A DNA stretch of 64,000 bases from Methylobacter sp. (GTDB taxonomy: Bacteria > Pseudomonadota > Gammaproteobacteria > Methylococcales > Methylomonadaceae). Location of the stretch: the NCBI GenBank assembly GCA_030684815.1, contig JAUXXQ010000233.1:1-64000 (forward strand), written 5' to 3'. Both the position numbers and the translations under genes were made by a program. A model generated the notes under the pieces. That model saw nothing but the letters and a program-made list of their open reading frames with translations, did not search any database and was not told where the DNA came from. Shown in pieces: positions 50,305 through 61,664 of the stretch. Every line of letters begins with the position of its first letter. Position 1 is the first letter of the stretch.

Positions 50305-51714
50305 TTATCTCTCCACTGAAAAACTGCGGTTATAAATATGCCGTGCTAATTCAAAAATATAATCGGTATTTTGATATTTAAAATGTTTGAATTGATACTG
50401 TAAAGCAGGGAAGTTTTTTATTTCATCTTCATTTTGTGGAATATAAACTCCACCGCTGGAAGTTAAAAACCAAAAAATTTGATAAAGCCCTTTAATAAGA
50501 TACTCACTTTCAATTGTCTTATTTTTATTTTTTTGTAAATTATTTAAAGCATCATGGAAGTTAATTGCTTGCCAAGTATTGCCAGTTTTTTTTAGCAATG
50601 CTGCGTAATTTTCAACTAATGGAATATCTCTCCCGGCAGGATTTTTATAATCTCGTTTCTTAGGGTTGTCGCCAATACTATTTAGCATTTTTTCTACTGA
50701 AACTACATCGGTGAACAAACTTAATAGATTTTTTTCATACGTTAATAAATCATTGCCTAAATCAAACATAGCTCGCATATTAACGATAAATAAATAAGCT
50801 ACATCTTGCGCGGCTAATTGTTCAAATACTTTGCCATGAGCTAACCAATTTCGGCTCATTTTCATTATCCATGAAAAAGCAAACAATTCATTTTGTTTAT
50901 TTAAGTTTTTGGGGTCGGCTGCTTCCCATTCATGCGCTAAAGTTCTAACAAACAACTTATAAAATCGCTCTTTATTTTTAGGTTCTTGCAAGGGTAAAAA
51001 ATTTTCTAATACGCCGATATAACTAACTAAATCCTCAAGACTAATCTTTTTTTCATCTTCTTTGATAAAATCATTAAAACGCAAAGTATTTGTGGTTAGA
51101 GTTTTTAAATAATTACAACCTTCAACAATTCCTCTACGCAACCGCGAATAAGGATTGTCATAGCAGGCTTTTACCCATTCTTGTACTTCGTGTGCCGATT
51201 TTTCGTAAATAGTCGGTAAAGCTATTTTTGCAGATTCAAATGCTTCTTTGATACTTTTAACTTCTTCCCCATGATTAGAACAAAACAGAATATGATCTTT
51301 TGGAAAGCCCAATTCAACCACTAATTCAGTGTAAAGATAAAAGCCCGCTATTTCTCTTAATTCTTTACATTTTTCTGTTAATAACTGTTCATCCTCTTTT
51401 TCATCCGCTTGTTTTTGATAGGCTTGAAAATCAGTTAATTTTTTTAAAACCGCATCATTAATTGTGTCACCTTCTGAAATAGCGGGTAAATTTATATCGA
51501 GAATCACATAATCAATTTTATATAAATGTTGGCAAATAAAACTTAATCCGTCTTGAAAACTTAATTCAATAAAAACACCGTGTTGTTTTAAATTTTTTCG
51601 TAATTGCCGTTTATCTTCTGAAAAATAACTATCATCAAATAGGCTTCCTAATACATTGTTAGCAGTGGCTTTGGGTGAATTGTCAAAATCTTCAATCCAT
51701 AAGAAATGGCTCAT
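50305..51714 (-). CDS. Receiver-like protein with C-terminal HEPN-type motif
   Basis: FLWIEDFDNS, IDYVILDINLP (receiver-like); SWIMKMSRNWLAHG (Rx4H, codons 50836-50853). Confidence 0.65.
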   Translation of the reverse strand: MSHFLWIEDFDNSPKATANNVLGSLFDDSYFSEDKRQLRKNLKQHGVFIELSFQDGLSFICQHLYKIDYVILDINLPAISEGDTINDAVLKKLTDFQAYQKQADEKEDEQLLTEKCKELREIAGFYLYTELVVELGFPKDHILFCSNHGEEVKSIKEAFESAKIALPTIYEKSAHEVQEWVKACYDNPYSRLRRGIVEGCNYLKTLTTNTLRFNDFIKEDEKKISLEDLVSYIGVLENFLPLQEPKNKERFYKLFVRTLAHEWEAADPKNLNKQNELFAFSWIMKMSRNWLAHGKVFEQLAAQDVAYLFIVNMRAMFDLGNDLLTYEKNLLSLFTDVVSVEKMLNSIGDNPKKRDYKNPAGRDIPLVENYAALLKKTGNTWQAINFHDALNNLQKNKNKTIESEYLIKGLYQIFWFLTSSGGVYIPQNEDEIKNFPALQYQFKHFKYQNTDYIFELARHIYNRSFSVER

Positions 51715-53114
51715 TTTTCAGTTCCTAAGTTGGATAATAAAAGTTGATTTGGTATGGCGAACTCTAACAGAAAATCATCCTGTGGTTTCGGTTTTGTGAA
51801 TTTGCAGCCTGTTTTACGCGCTAACGCCGATAAAAAAGTATGACCTTTGCCGCTGCCTTTGTGCTGGTCGCGTTCACGGCGAATACTAGGATTACGACAG
51901 CTTAAAATTTGGTCATTTTCTGTGGATGTCCATTCTAAAACAACGGGTTGTTTATTTTCAGAAGCATAATATTTAAAGGCATTGACCAGTATTTCATTCA
52001 TTAAAATAAACAAAAATGATTCTGTGGTTTCATATTCTTTAAATTGAATCGACTCTATTTCAAATCCGATAATATCTAATTTGAAAAAATAGTGTTCTAA
52101 CCACTGTAAGCGTTCTGCTAATGAAGCGGACTGGTTTAATAATGCCGAAAATTCTTGTTCCCATTGTTTTTGTAATTCGCCTTCCATTTCAAAATAATCA
52201 TCACACCATTCCTTATAACTAACAGCATCGGTTATTTTCCCTTGCGCTTTAGCATAGTTCATATAATGTTGATGTATTTTGCTCATGCCTGAAGCCGATA
52301 ATAGATGCAGCAAAATCATATTCAGGTTTTTGTTTAATATGCTCATTAATGTAGCATTGCCTTTATTATCATTTTTTATTTTATCGGTGAGAATCTTGTC
52401 ATCAGCGGATATAATGCTGAATATATCGAGTAAGCCACGCATTGTATTAGCAGATTCGGTATAGAGTTTTACTTGATTTTCGTGGGTGGTATTGTAAATA
52501 ATTGCATCAAGTGGGCTCCGGAATTTATGGGCAAACATGGACATCATGTCTTCTATTTCCAATTCTTTTTCTTGCAGTAGTCGGTTTTTTTCTTCGATAT
52601 TTTTATTAGAATCTTCGGTTGTTTTAATAATTTTTAAATAAGCATCCTTATATTGTTGTTCTTTATCAGAAATACATAAAAAAGAATATTTAATAAATTC
52701 TCTAGCCTTGTCATATTTTTTTATATTAAGAGCTAGATTACTTGCAAAAAAGAATGCACGTTTTATTTCGTCATCATCTTTATAAGTATCCGGAGATTTT
52801 TCTAATAGCATTTCTTCATAATCCTCTAAAGCAAGATCAGGTTTGCCTAAGAAAACATGAGCAATAGCACGATTGAAATAAGCATCTGAATTTTTATCTA
52901 GTTCGATTGCTTTGTCGTAATCAGCAATAGCAGATTTATAGTTTTTTAAAAAAAAATAAGCATTCCCTCGGCAAAAATAAGCTTCAGAATCTAAAGGACA
53001 TAACTGAATAGCTTGTGTGCATTCGTTTATAGATAAATCAAAATTACCTTCTGCGCAATATTGAATGCCTAAGTTATAACATTCATCTGCTGATTTATCT
53101 TTTAAAATCGTCAT
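51711..53114 (-). CDS. TPR-fused histidine-kinase-like protein
   Basis: TPRs; H-box-like MFAHKFRSPLDAI; N-box-like MNEILVNAFKYY; GSGKGHTFLSALARKTGC. Confidence 0.75.
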   Translation of the reverse strand: MTILKDKSADECYNLGIQYCAEGNFDLSINECTQAIQLCPLDSEAYFCRGNAYFFLKNYKSAIADYDKAIELDKNSDAYFNRAIAHVFLGKPDLALEDYEEMLLEKSPDTYKDDDEIKRAFFFASNLALNIKKYDKAREFIKYSFLCISDKEQQYKDAYLKIIKTTEDSNKNIEEKNRLLQEKELEIEDMMSMFAHKFRSPLDAIIYNTTHENQVKLYTESANTMRGLLDIFSIISADDKILTDKIKNDNKGNATLMSILNKNLNMILLHLLSASGMSKIHQHYMNYAKAQGKITDAVSYKEWCDDYFEMEGELQKQWEQEFSALLNQSASLAERLQWLEHYFFKLDIIGFEIESIQFKEYETTESFLFILMNEILVNAFKYYASENKQPVVLEWTSTENDQILSCRNPSIRRERDQHKGSGKGHTFLSALARKTGCKFTKPKPQDDFLLEFAIPNQLLLSNLGTEK

Positions 53115-53167
53115 GCCTTTACCACTATTTTATAAAAACGCTAAAAACATTATAACACTGCATAATA

Positions 53168-53626
53168 TTAGAACCTATGCCATCCAGAACCACCGCATTT
53201 GCGGCAATCAACTTCAAAATCTCCGTTGCCGTCACATTTACTGCATGGCACAGTAAATGTTCCTTCACCACTGCATCTTCTGCATTCAAATTTTTTGGTG
53301 TAATTTCCTGTCCCATTGCAACGATTACACGATTTTGAGTTGCGGATTCCAGTACCCTGACAGGATAAACAAGGCTTTGCTGGTAATTTGAAGATACCAG
53401 TCCCCTCACAATTTCGACACGTTCCAGTGAAAGTACCCGTACCATCGCATTTGCAGCAATCAAACGTCTTTTTTCCAGAACCATCGCAGCTAAAACACGT
53501 TCCATAGCTGTTAATTGGACTAATGAAGTTTTTGAACGAAGTGTCAATACGATTTTGGTCACGTCTAGCGCGACTGCTGTAATCATTGCTTCCGAATAAG
53601 GCACCAAGTAAAGTAAAAAGTCCCAT
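53168..53626 (-). CDS. Stand-alone DnaJ-type zinc-knuckle protein (8 x CxxCxGxG)
   Basis: CFSCDGSG, CCKCDGTG, CRNCEGTG, CLSCQGTG, CNRCNGTG, CRRCSGEG, CSKCDGNG, CRKCGGSG; no J domain. Confidence 0.85.
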   Translation of the reverse strand: MGLFTLLGALFGSNDYSSRARRDQNRIDTSFKNFISPINSYGTCFSCDGSGKKTFDCCKCDGTGTFTGTCRNCEGTGIFKLPAKPCLSCQGTGIRNSKSCNRCNGTGNYTKKFECRRCSGEGTFTVPCSKCDGNGDFEVDCRKCGGSGWHRF

Positions 53627-53674
53627 AATTTAGATAGTCTCCGAAAATTTAGTTGCGTTAAATGACACGACTGC

Positions 53675-54214
53675 TCAAGTCGTAAGTGATTTGGCGATTT
53701 CTTCCAGCACCGTTGTCGCTGAAATTTTGTTGACATGAGTGGTTATAAACCAGCCATCACAACGTCTTTGTGACTGATAGCCGTTTACCTGCGTTCTCGC
53801 CATCAGCGGAATCGAAGTCACCACTTTATTCAGTTTGGCTACGCGCTCCAGGCCAAAGGCTTTTAAGGTCTTCACAAAGGTTTCTGCAATGGTTGGCTCT
53901 TCGATTATTTTATCGGCCATATTTACGACTAAACGAATGCGAGGAGTCCGAGTACGATTTCGATCTTGCTTGTTAAATCTTGTTTTCTCCACTGACCGCA
54001 CTTTATAACCTGAGCTAAAATTGCTCAAGGTGGATTTTATCTCCGCCTCTAACGCTTGTAACTTGCGGCACGAATCATTGATGTCTGTCACCCGTGAAAA
54101 ATCGCCCGTTAAACAAGCTTCAGCGCCTGCCATTTTGAGATCATCCGCCGCATTATTTAGCACAACGAACAATTCGATGAATTTGTTGCTTACGATTTCT
54201 GGCATTTTGTGCAT
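53675..54214 (-). CDS. Hypothetical protein, helical N-terminus and compact alpha/beta C-terminus
   Basis: 179 aa ORF, same strand and tightly spaced with the next three genes. Confidence 0.6.
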   Translation of the reverse strand: MHKMPEIVSNKFIELFVVLNNAADDLKMAGAEACLTGDFSRVTDINDSCRKLQALEAEIKSTLSNFSSGYKVRSVEKTRFNKQDRNRTRTPRIRLVVNMADKIIEEPTIAETFVKTLKAFGLERVAKLNKVVTSIPLMARTQVNGYQSQRRCDGWFITTHVNKISATTVLEEIAKSLTT

Positions 54215-54536
54215 GTCTGTTTCCCCGGTTTTGGTCGTTGGATTTGTTGGGTTAGCTGGCCGATGCCAATGTAACCTTTATTTAATTTCAAATTTTACAG
54301 CGGGTTGTTGTTATAAATCCGCCCTCTCAACATGCTGGATAGTATCTGGGAAATCTGCGCCGATGTAATGGGAGAACTGTGGGAGTTTTTATATAGGTTG
54401 CTTGAGCTTTAGAAATTATCATAAAAATCAACTATAAACCTACACATAATGCGCTTAGCAGCTTAGTTAATTGCCCTTTCAAAATTTTAATCCTATAGTT
54501 TGTGTCTACAGAGTATCTACTTCAGGAGGCAATAGG

Positions 54537-54788
54537 GTTGTTAACACTAAAATTCAGAAATCGGGCAATGGCTTGGCGCTTAGGGTTTCCGGAGTATTGC
54601 GCGATATACCTCATTTTGAATCGGGTGATGAAGTGCAAATCGAGGTTAATGAAGAGGGGTTTGTGGTCAAGAAGGTTAAGCCATTAAGAAAAACAATGCC
54701 CTTTACTGAGGAATAAATCATTAAGGGATTGAATCCAGATCATGTTGATTTGGTGGTTACAAACTTGTTAGACGCTGAATATGATTGA
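54537..54788 (+). pseudogene. mazE: MazE/AbrB-type antitoxin with no canonical start and an in-frame TAA
   Basis: VVNTKIQKSGNGLALRVSGVLRD...MPFTEE*IIKGLNPDHVDLVVTNLLDAEYD*; frame overlaps mazF start. Confidence 0.7.
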
Positions 54789-55128
54789 ACAACCGCACTA
54801 TATTCCTGACAGAAGCGACATTGTTTGGTTGGATTTTGAGCCTCAGAAAGATAAGGAGGTAGGAAAATATCGCCCCGCACTGATTTTGTCATCTAAAGCC
54901 TACGCTCAACAAACCGGGTTGGTTATCTGTTGTCCAATCAGTTCCAGCATTAGAGGCGCTCTTTCTGAAGTCCCTGTTTCCGGGCTGGATAAACCTTCTG
55001 TGGTGGCATCATCGATTGTGCAAACGCTGTCATGGCGCGAGCATAAGGTTAAATTTATTTTGACCGCCGATAAAGCGTGTTTTTCTGCTGTTTTGCAAAG
55101 GTTATTGCCCTTTGCTTGGGTTCAATGA
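54781..55128 (+). CDS. mazF: MazF/PemK-family toxin
   Basis: IPDRSDIVWLDFEPQKDKEVGKYRPALILSSKAY. Confidence 0.9.
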   Translation: MIEQPHYIPDRSDIVWLDFEPQKDKEVGKYRPALILSSKAYAQQTGLVICCPISSSIRGALSEVPVSGLDKPSVVASSIVQTLSWREHKVKFILTADKACFSAVLQRLLPFAWVQ

Positions 55129-55229
55129 TTTTGCTTAAATCAGTCCTAAGCCGGATGAATTCGTTATAAGCAAGCTGCAAGCACGTTTCGGAAGGCGGGG
55201 CAGAATTCTTCCCGCCCCGGTCACGTCAT

Positions 55230-57737
55230 TTAAAGGTATTGCACCGGCACCGGTTCCAACTTCCAGATGTCGCGGTTGTAGTCGTTGATCGTCCTGTCGG
55301 TGGAAAATTTGCCGCTGTTGGCGCAATTTAATATGCTCATCCGCGCCCAGTGCTCTTTGTCCTGATACGCCGCTTCCACGCGCTTTTGCGCGTCGATATA
55401 GCTTCTGAAATCGGCCACTGTCATCCACGGGTCATATTTGCTTTTAACCGAGGCGATCAGTTCGTCGAAAATGCCCGGCTCAAACTGGTTGAAATGGCCG
55501 CATTCGAGCAGGTTCATTACCCGCTGCAAATCCTCATCCTGGTCGATGATGGCGACGGGCTCGTAATGCTCCCGCCGCGCTTCGATCTGCTCTTCGGTCA
55601 GGCCGAACAGGAAAAAGTTTTCATCGCCGACTTCTTCCCTGATTTCAATATTAGCGCCATCCAGCGTGCCGATGGTCAAGGCGCCGTTCATCATCAGTTT
55701 CATGTTGCCGGTGCCGGATGCCTCTTTGCCGGCGGTGGAAATCTGTTCGGACAGGTCGGCGGCCGGGCAGATTATTTCCATGCCGGAGACTCGGTAGTCG
55801 GGCAGGAACAGCAGCGTCAGTTGGTCACCGACGTCGGGGTCGGAATTAATGACCTGGGCGACGTTGTTAATTAGTTTGATGGTTCTTTTGGCCATCGCAT
55901 AACCCGGCGCGGCTTTACCGCCGATCAACACGCAACGCGGCACCCAATTGCTGGTGTCGCCGCGTTTGATGCGGTCGTAAAGATGGATCACATGCAACAC
56001 ATTCAAAATCTGCCGCTTGTATTCGTGTATGCGTTTGACTTGTATATCAAATAGGGCGTCAGGGTTTAAATGGATGTTCAGATATTGTTTTTTGTGTTCA
56101 ATCAGCCGCAGTTTGGCATGTTGTTTTATCGTGCGCCAGCGCTGGCGGAATTCGGCATTTTCGGCAAACGGCGCGAGTTTTTTCAGTTCGTCCAGATGCG
56201 TGACCCAGCCGTCGCCGATGGTTTCGGTGATCAGCGCGGCCAATTCGGGGTTACACGAGGCCAGCCAGCGGCGCGGGGTGACGCCGTTGGTTTTGTTGTT
56301 GAATTTTTGCGGCCATAGTTCGTAAAAGTCGCGGAACAGGCCTTGTTGCAGCAGCTGGGAATGCAATTGGGCGACGCCGTTGACCGAAAAGCTGCCGACG
56401 ATGGCAAGATAGGCCATGCGCACTTGCTGTTCTGCGCCTTCTTCGATGATCGACATGCGGCCTAAGCGGGCCCTGTCGCCGGGCCAGTGCGCGGCGACTT
56501 CGGACATAAAATGGGCATTGATCTCAAAGATAATTTCCATCAGGCGCGGCAGCAATTTTTGCATCAGCCTGACCGGCCATTTTTCCAGCGCTTCCGGCAA
56601 CAGCGTGTGGTTGGTGTAGGCCATGGTTTTGCGGGTAATCGCCCAGGCGTCGGCCCATGACAAGCCATACACGTCCATCAGCAGGCGCATCAGTTCGGCA
56701 ATAGCGATGCTCGGATGGGTGTCGTTTAATTGAAAACAGCTTTTCTCGGCAAAATTGGAAAAATCAGCGCCGTGTTTTCGGATCCAGTGGGCAATGACGT
56801 CCTGCAGGCTGGCGGACGCGAGAAAATACTGTTGGCGCAGCCTTAATTCCTTGCCGTTTTCGTTGGCATCATTGGGGTACAACACCATGGTGATATGTTC
56901 GGCGGTGACTTTTGACGCCACCGATTCGGCATAATCGCCCGCGTTAAATTCATCCAGGTTGAATTCTTCGGTCGCCACCGCTTTCCATAAGCGCAGATTG
57001 TTGACGGTGTTGTTTTGATAACCGGGCACCGGGGTGTCGAAAGGCACTGCCAGTACATCATGGGTGCTGATCCAGCAGACCCGCTGCCTGCCCTGTTCAT
57101 CGGTCTGTATTTCGGTATGGCCGCCAAATTTGACGCGTAACGAATATTCCAGCCGCTCAATTTCCCAGACGTTGCCGTAACGCAGCCAGTGATCGGGTTT
57201 TTCGACCTGTTCGCCATTGACGAGAGTTTGGGTAAACATGCCGTATTCGTAGCGCAGGCCGTAGCCCAAAACCGGCAATTGCAGTGTGGCGCAGCTGTCG
57301 ATGAAACACGCGGCCAGCCTCCCTAAGCCGCCATTGCCCAGTCCGGCATCGAGTTCGCGGTCAACCAGCTCTTCGATTTCAATGCCCAAATCGTGCATCG
57401 CCTGGGTGGCTTCATCGACGACGCCGAGGTTCAGCATGGCGTTGCTTAAGGTACGGCCCATCAAAAATTCCATGGACAAGTAAAACACCTGTCTGCTGTC
57501 CATTTTGGTATAGGCTTTTTCAGTGGCTTTGCGCCGCTCCATCAGGCGGTCGCGAATCGACAGCGACAGCGCTTCGCAGGCATAGAATGGCGAGGATCGG
57601 GAGCTGTCGTCGCGGCCCAGCACATGCACATAATAGCGCTTAAAATCATGGACAAAATCGGCTTTGCTGACGCCCAATTTAGGCACATCGGTGATTGATG
57701 ATTTAGGTTTGCTGCTGATAAATCGTTTATTAGGCAT
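55230..57737 (-). CDS. glgP: Glycogen phosphorylase
   Basis: EASGTGNMKLMMNGALTIGTLDGANIE; start MPNKRF. Confidence 0.97.
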   Translation of the reverse strand: MPNKRFISSKPKSSITDVPKLGVSKADFVHDFKRYYVHVLGRDDSSRSSPFYACEALSLSIRDRLMERRKATEKAYTKMDSRQVFYLSMEFLMGRTLSNAMLNLGVVDEATQAMHDLGIEIEELVDRELDAGLGNGGLGRLAACFIDSCATLQLPVLGYGLRYEYGMFTQTLVNGEQVEKPDHWLRYGNVWEIERLEYSLRVKFGGHTEIQTDEQGRQRVCWISTHDVLAVPFDTPVPGYQNNTVNNLRLWKAVATEEFNLDEFNAGDYAESVASKVTAEHITMVLYPNDANENGKELRLRQQYFLASASLQDVIAHWIRKHGADFSNFAEKSCFQLNDTHPSIAIAELMRLLMDVYGLSWADAWAITRKTMAYTNHTLLPEALEKWPVRLMQKLLPRLMEIIFEINAHFMSEVAAHWPGDRARLGRMSIIEEGAEQQVRMAYLAIVGSFSVNGVAQLHSQLLQQGLFRDFYELWPQKFNNKTNGVTPRRWLASCNPELAALITETIGDGWVTHLDELKKLAPFAENAEFRQRWRTIKQHAKLRLIEHKKQYLNIHLNPDALFDIQVKRIHEYKRQILNVLHVIHLYDRIKRGDTSNWVPRCVLIGGKAAPGYAMAKRTIKLINNVAQVINSDPDVGDQLTLLFLPDYRVSGMEIICPAADLSEQISTAGKEASGTGNMKLMMNGALTIGTLDGANIEIREEVGDENFFLFGLTEEQIEARREHYEPVAIIDQDEDLQRVMNLLECGHFNQFEPGIFDELIASVKSKYDPWMTVADFRSYIDAQKRVEAAYQDKEHWARMSILNCANSGKFSTDRTINDYNRDIWKLEPVPVQYL

Positions 57738-57865
57738 GGTTTGCTCCAGGAGATTAACGCATAAAAGATTTTCGTTGCTGGGAACGCCAAGTCCCTGCTT
57801 GGCGGGTATCCACAATGACCCACAGTACCGGGCTGGGGGGCTCCCATTTATCCAGTAGCCCAGTG

Positions 57866-58345
57866 TCATTCACTCTTCGCTACAGCGGATTCTTCTGTAG
57901 CCGTCCAAATCCGATAATGCACCTCAAAATTATTGGGCACATAAACCACAACAGGCAGTTTGCTATTGTAAGCTAACAAGCCTTGCGCCGACTGCAGTTT
58001 TACCAATGAATCTTGCGGCTTTTGATCCGGCGGGCAGGCCATACGTGTCGAAGCCGGGCCGGTGACTTGGCCCAGTTTAAAATAAGTAAAACCCCAGCCT
58101 TGGGCAATTTCTTCAGATAACTGGCCGAGAAACCAGTGTTTGTTGCAATCGACTTTCATGGTTTTACCGATCATCAGCTCAACTTTATGATTAGCTTCAT
58201 TGTCCAGCGGCTGAAGGCGGATAACCATGCGTTTGTAACCTTGTTCCGCCGGAGGGTAAGGCTTCATGTCGTCAGGGGCGGCAAAAACAGCCGCACTCAG
58301 TAGAAAAAGAATGTTCGCAATAAGTAATTTGGCGGGATATGGCAT
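57866..58345 (-). CDS. eco: Ecotin serine protease inhibitor
   Basis: YPPAEQGYKRMVIRLQP, STRMACP, YNSKLPVVVYVPNNFEVHYRIW. Confidence 0.92.
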   Translation of the reverse strand: MPYPAKLLIANILFLLSAAVFAAPDDMKPYPPAEQGYKRMVIRLQPLDNEANHKVELMIGKTMKVDCNKHWFLGQLSEEIAQGWGFTYFKLGQVTGPASTRMACPPDQKPQDSLVKLQSAQGLLAYNSKLPVVVYVPNNFEVHYRIWTATEESAVAKSE

Positions 58346-58502
58346 TTTTGAATCCTCAGAATAGGGTGTCGGTGGATTGGTTAAATAGCACTCGGCAATT
58401 GCTCCTGCATCCCTGCAGTCGACGGATTACACAGATAGGGCGGATTTACACGGATATATTTTGAATGGCCGCTATCTTACGACAAGAAATAGGCGGAACT
58501 AC

Positions 58503-58535
58503 AGACCTTCCAGGTTTTAAAAACCTGGAAGGTCT
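58503..58535. repeat. Perfect 16-1-16 palindrome (empty form of the 61.4-kb element)
   Basis: AGACCTTCCAGGTTTT-A-AAAACCTGGAAGGTCT. Confidence 0.95.
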
Positions 58536-58598
58536 AACTCGTAACGTTTAGAAAGCGCCTGCTGTTGGCATCCGAGTTTACTGAACCGTTATCGTTTT

Positions 58599-60637
<2,039 letters not shown>

Positions 60638-60695
60638 TGTGTCACTCTTTAAAAAATAAAGGTAAAGGGGATGTTATTGCCACGGATTAATCGGC

Positions 60696-60765
60696 TGTAG
60701 GGTACGCTGCGCGTACCGTAATTTTGCAATTTGGCGTCGATAAGGTGCGCACAGCGTACCCTACA
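60696..60765. repeat. MITE-like inverted repeat, 14-bp perfect termini
   Basis: TGTAGGGTACGCTG ... CAGCGTACCCTACA. Confidence 0.9.
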
Positions 60766-60783
60766 CTATCGATCAAATGGCGG

Positions 60784-60987
60784 TTAAACAACTGATAGAT
60801 GATGTTCTTCGGCAAACTTACGTAAAGCTCGATTGACTGATTCAGAATCAGGAAAGATTTTGTGTAGATCAGGTTCAAGCAAAACGATATTTGTGCCTTC
60901 CTGATAGCTTTTGGCATATTTTCCACGCACACCTGATTTAATTAAATCGGCGGAATATTCAGGTCTAAGTGTATCTTCATTGTTCAT
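60784..60987 (-). CDS. Putative antitoxin partnered with BrnT-like toxin
   Basis: EGTNIVLLEPDLHKIFPDSESVNRALRKFAEEH; overlaps upstream BrnT-like gene. Confidence 0.7.
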   Translation of the reverse strand: MNNEDTLRPEYSADLIKSGVRGKYAKSYQEGTNIVLLEPDLHKIFPDSESVNRALRKFAEEHHLSVV

Positions 60988-61246
60988 AAGCGTTACGCTC
61001 CTCACGGGTCATTTGCCGCGCCGAAATAATTCTAATGGTCTCTAATATCTCAGTAAACGACACTACAAGATAATTCCCTTTAAGAGATACGCCAAAAAGC
61101 AAGTATCTTGCTTCCTTATACGAATGGTCGGGGTCAGGAACACACGAGGAATATTCATCAGAAAACACCTCGGTTGCTTCAAGAAAAGAAATCTTATGTT
61201 TTCGTTGATTAGACTTTGCTTTTATTTCATCCCATTCAAAATTCAT
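60977..61246 (-). CDS. brnT: BrnT-family toxin
   Basis: FEWDEIKAKSNQRKHKISFLEATEVF...IISARQMTREERNAYE. Confidence 0.92.
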   Translation of the reverse strand: MNFEWDEIKAKSNQRKHKISFLEATEVFSDEYSSCVPDPDHSYKEARYLLFGVSLKGNYLVVSFTEILETIRIISARQMTREERNAYEQ

Positions 61247-61429
61247 TATAAAACCACTTCAAAATCTAACTTGAAATACCCCCCCGCTCAGGTATCAAAG
61301 CTCGGCATCTGTTGCTAGCATATTTCCCCAATCATTTGCTTGCCACAAACCGTCCGGCGTGTCTGCCAATAATTCCGATAATTTTTGGCGCTGCCGACTG
61401 GGCAGCACTTTGTCAAAACGTTGCAAGCT

Positions 61430-61513
61430 AGACCTTCCAGGTTTTTACTGGAGCCGCTCCCGACGGCTCCAGCACTTCCGCCATCCATGGCAGTCGTAAA
61501 ACCTGGAAGGTCT
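61430..61513. repeat. Palindrome interrupted by one 51-bp cassette
   Basis: AGACCTTCCAGGTTTTTA + 51-bp unit (61448-61498) + AAACCTGGAAGGTCT. Confidence 0.95.
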
Positions 61514-61568
61514 ACTTCGGCATGTTTGTCCCGCTTTAAATGGGGAGCCCTAAAAACGTAAGCAACAA

Positions 61569-61664
61569 AACACGGATGACACAAATAGGACGGATTTACA
61601 CGGTTTTTTTAAAATATGTCGCGCTTTTAATCAGCGATTCCGTTTCATCAGTGTCATCCGTGTT
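61569..61664. repeat. MITE-like element with 14-bp perfect inverted termini
   Basis: AACACGGATGACAC ... GTGTCATCCGTGTT. Confidence 0.8.

Noticed and set aside
53125-53736. 203 aa minus-strand ORF overlapping the zinc-knuckle gene
   Set aside because: Alternative frame of the CxxCxGxG gene; no coherent protein features, and the 152 aa frame is clearly coding.
61315-61584. 89 aa minus-strand ORF
   Set aside because: Spans the 51-bp cassette and palindrome arms; repeat-derived.
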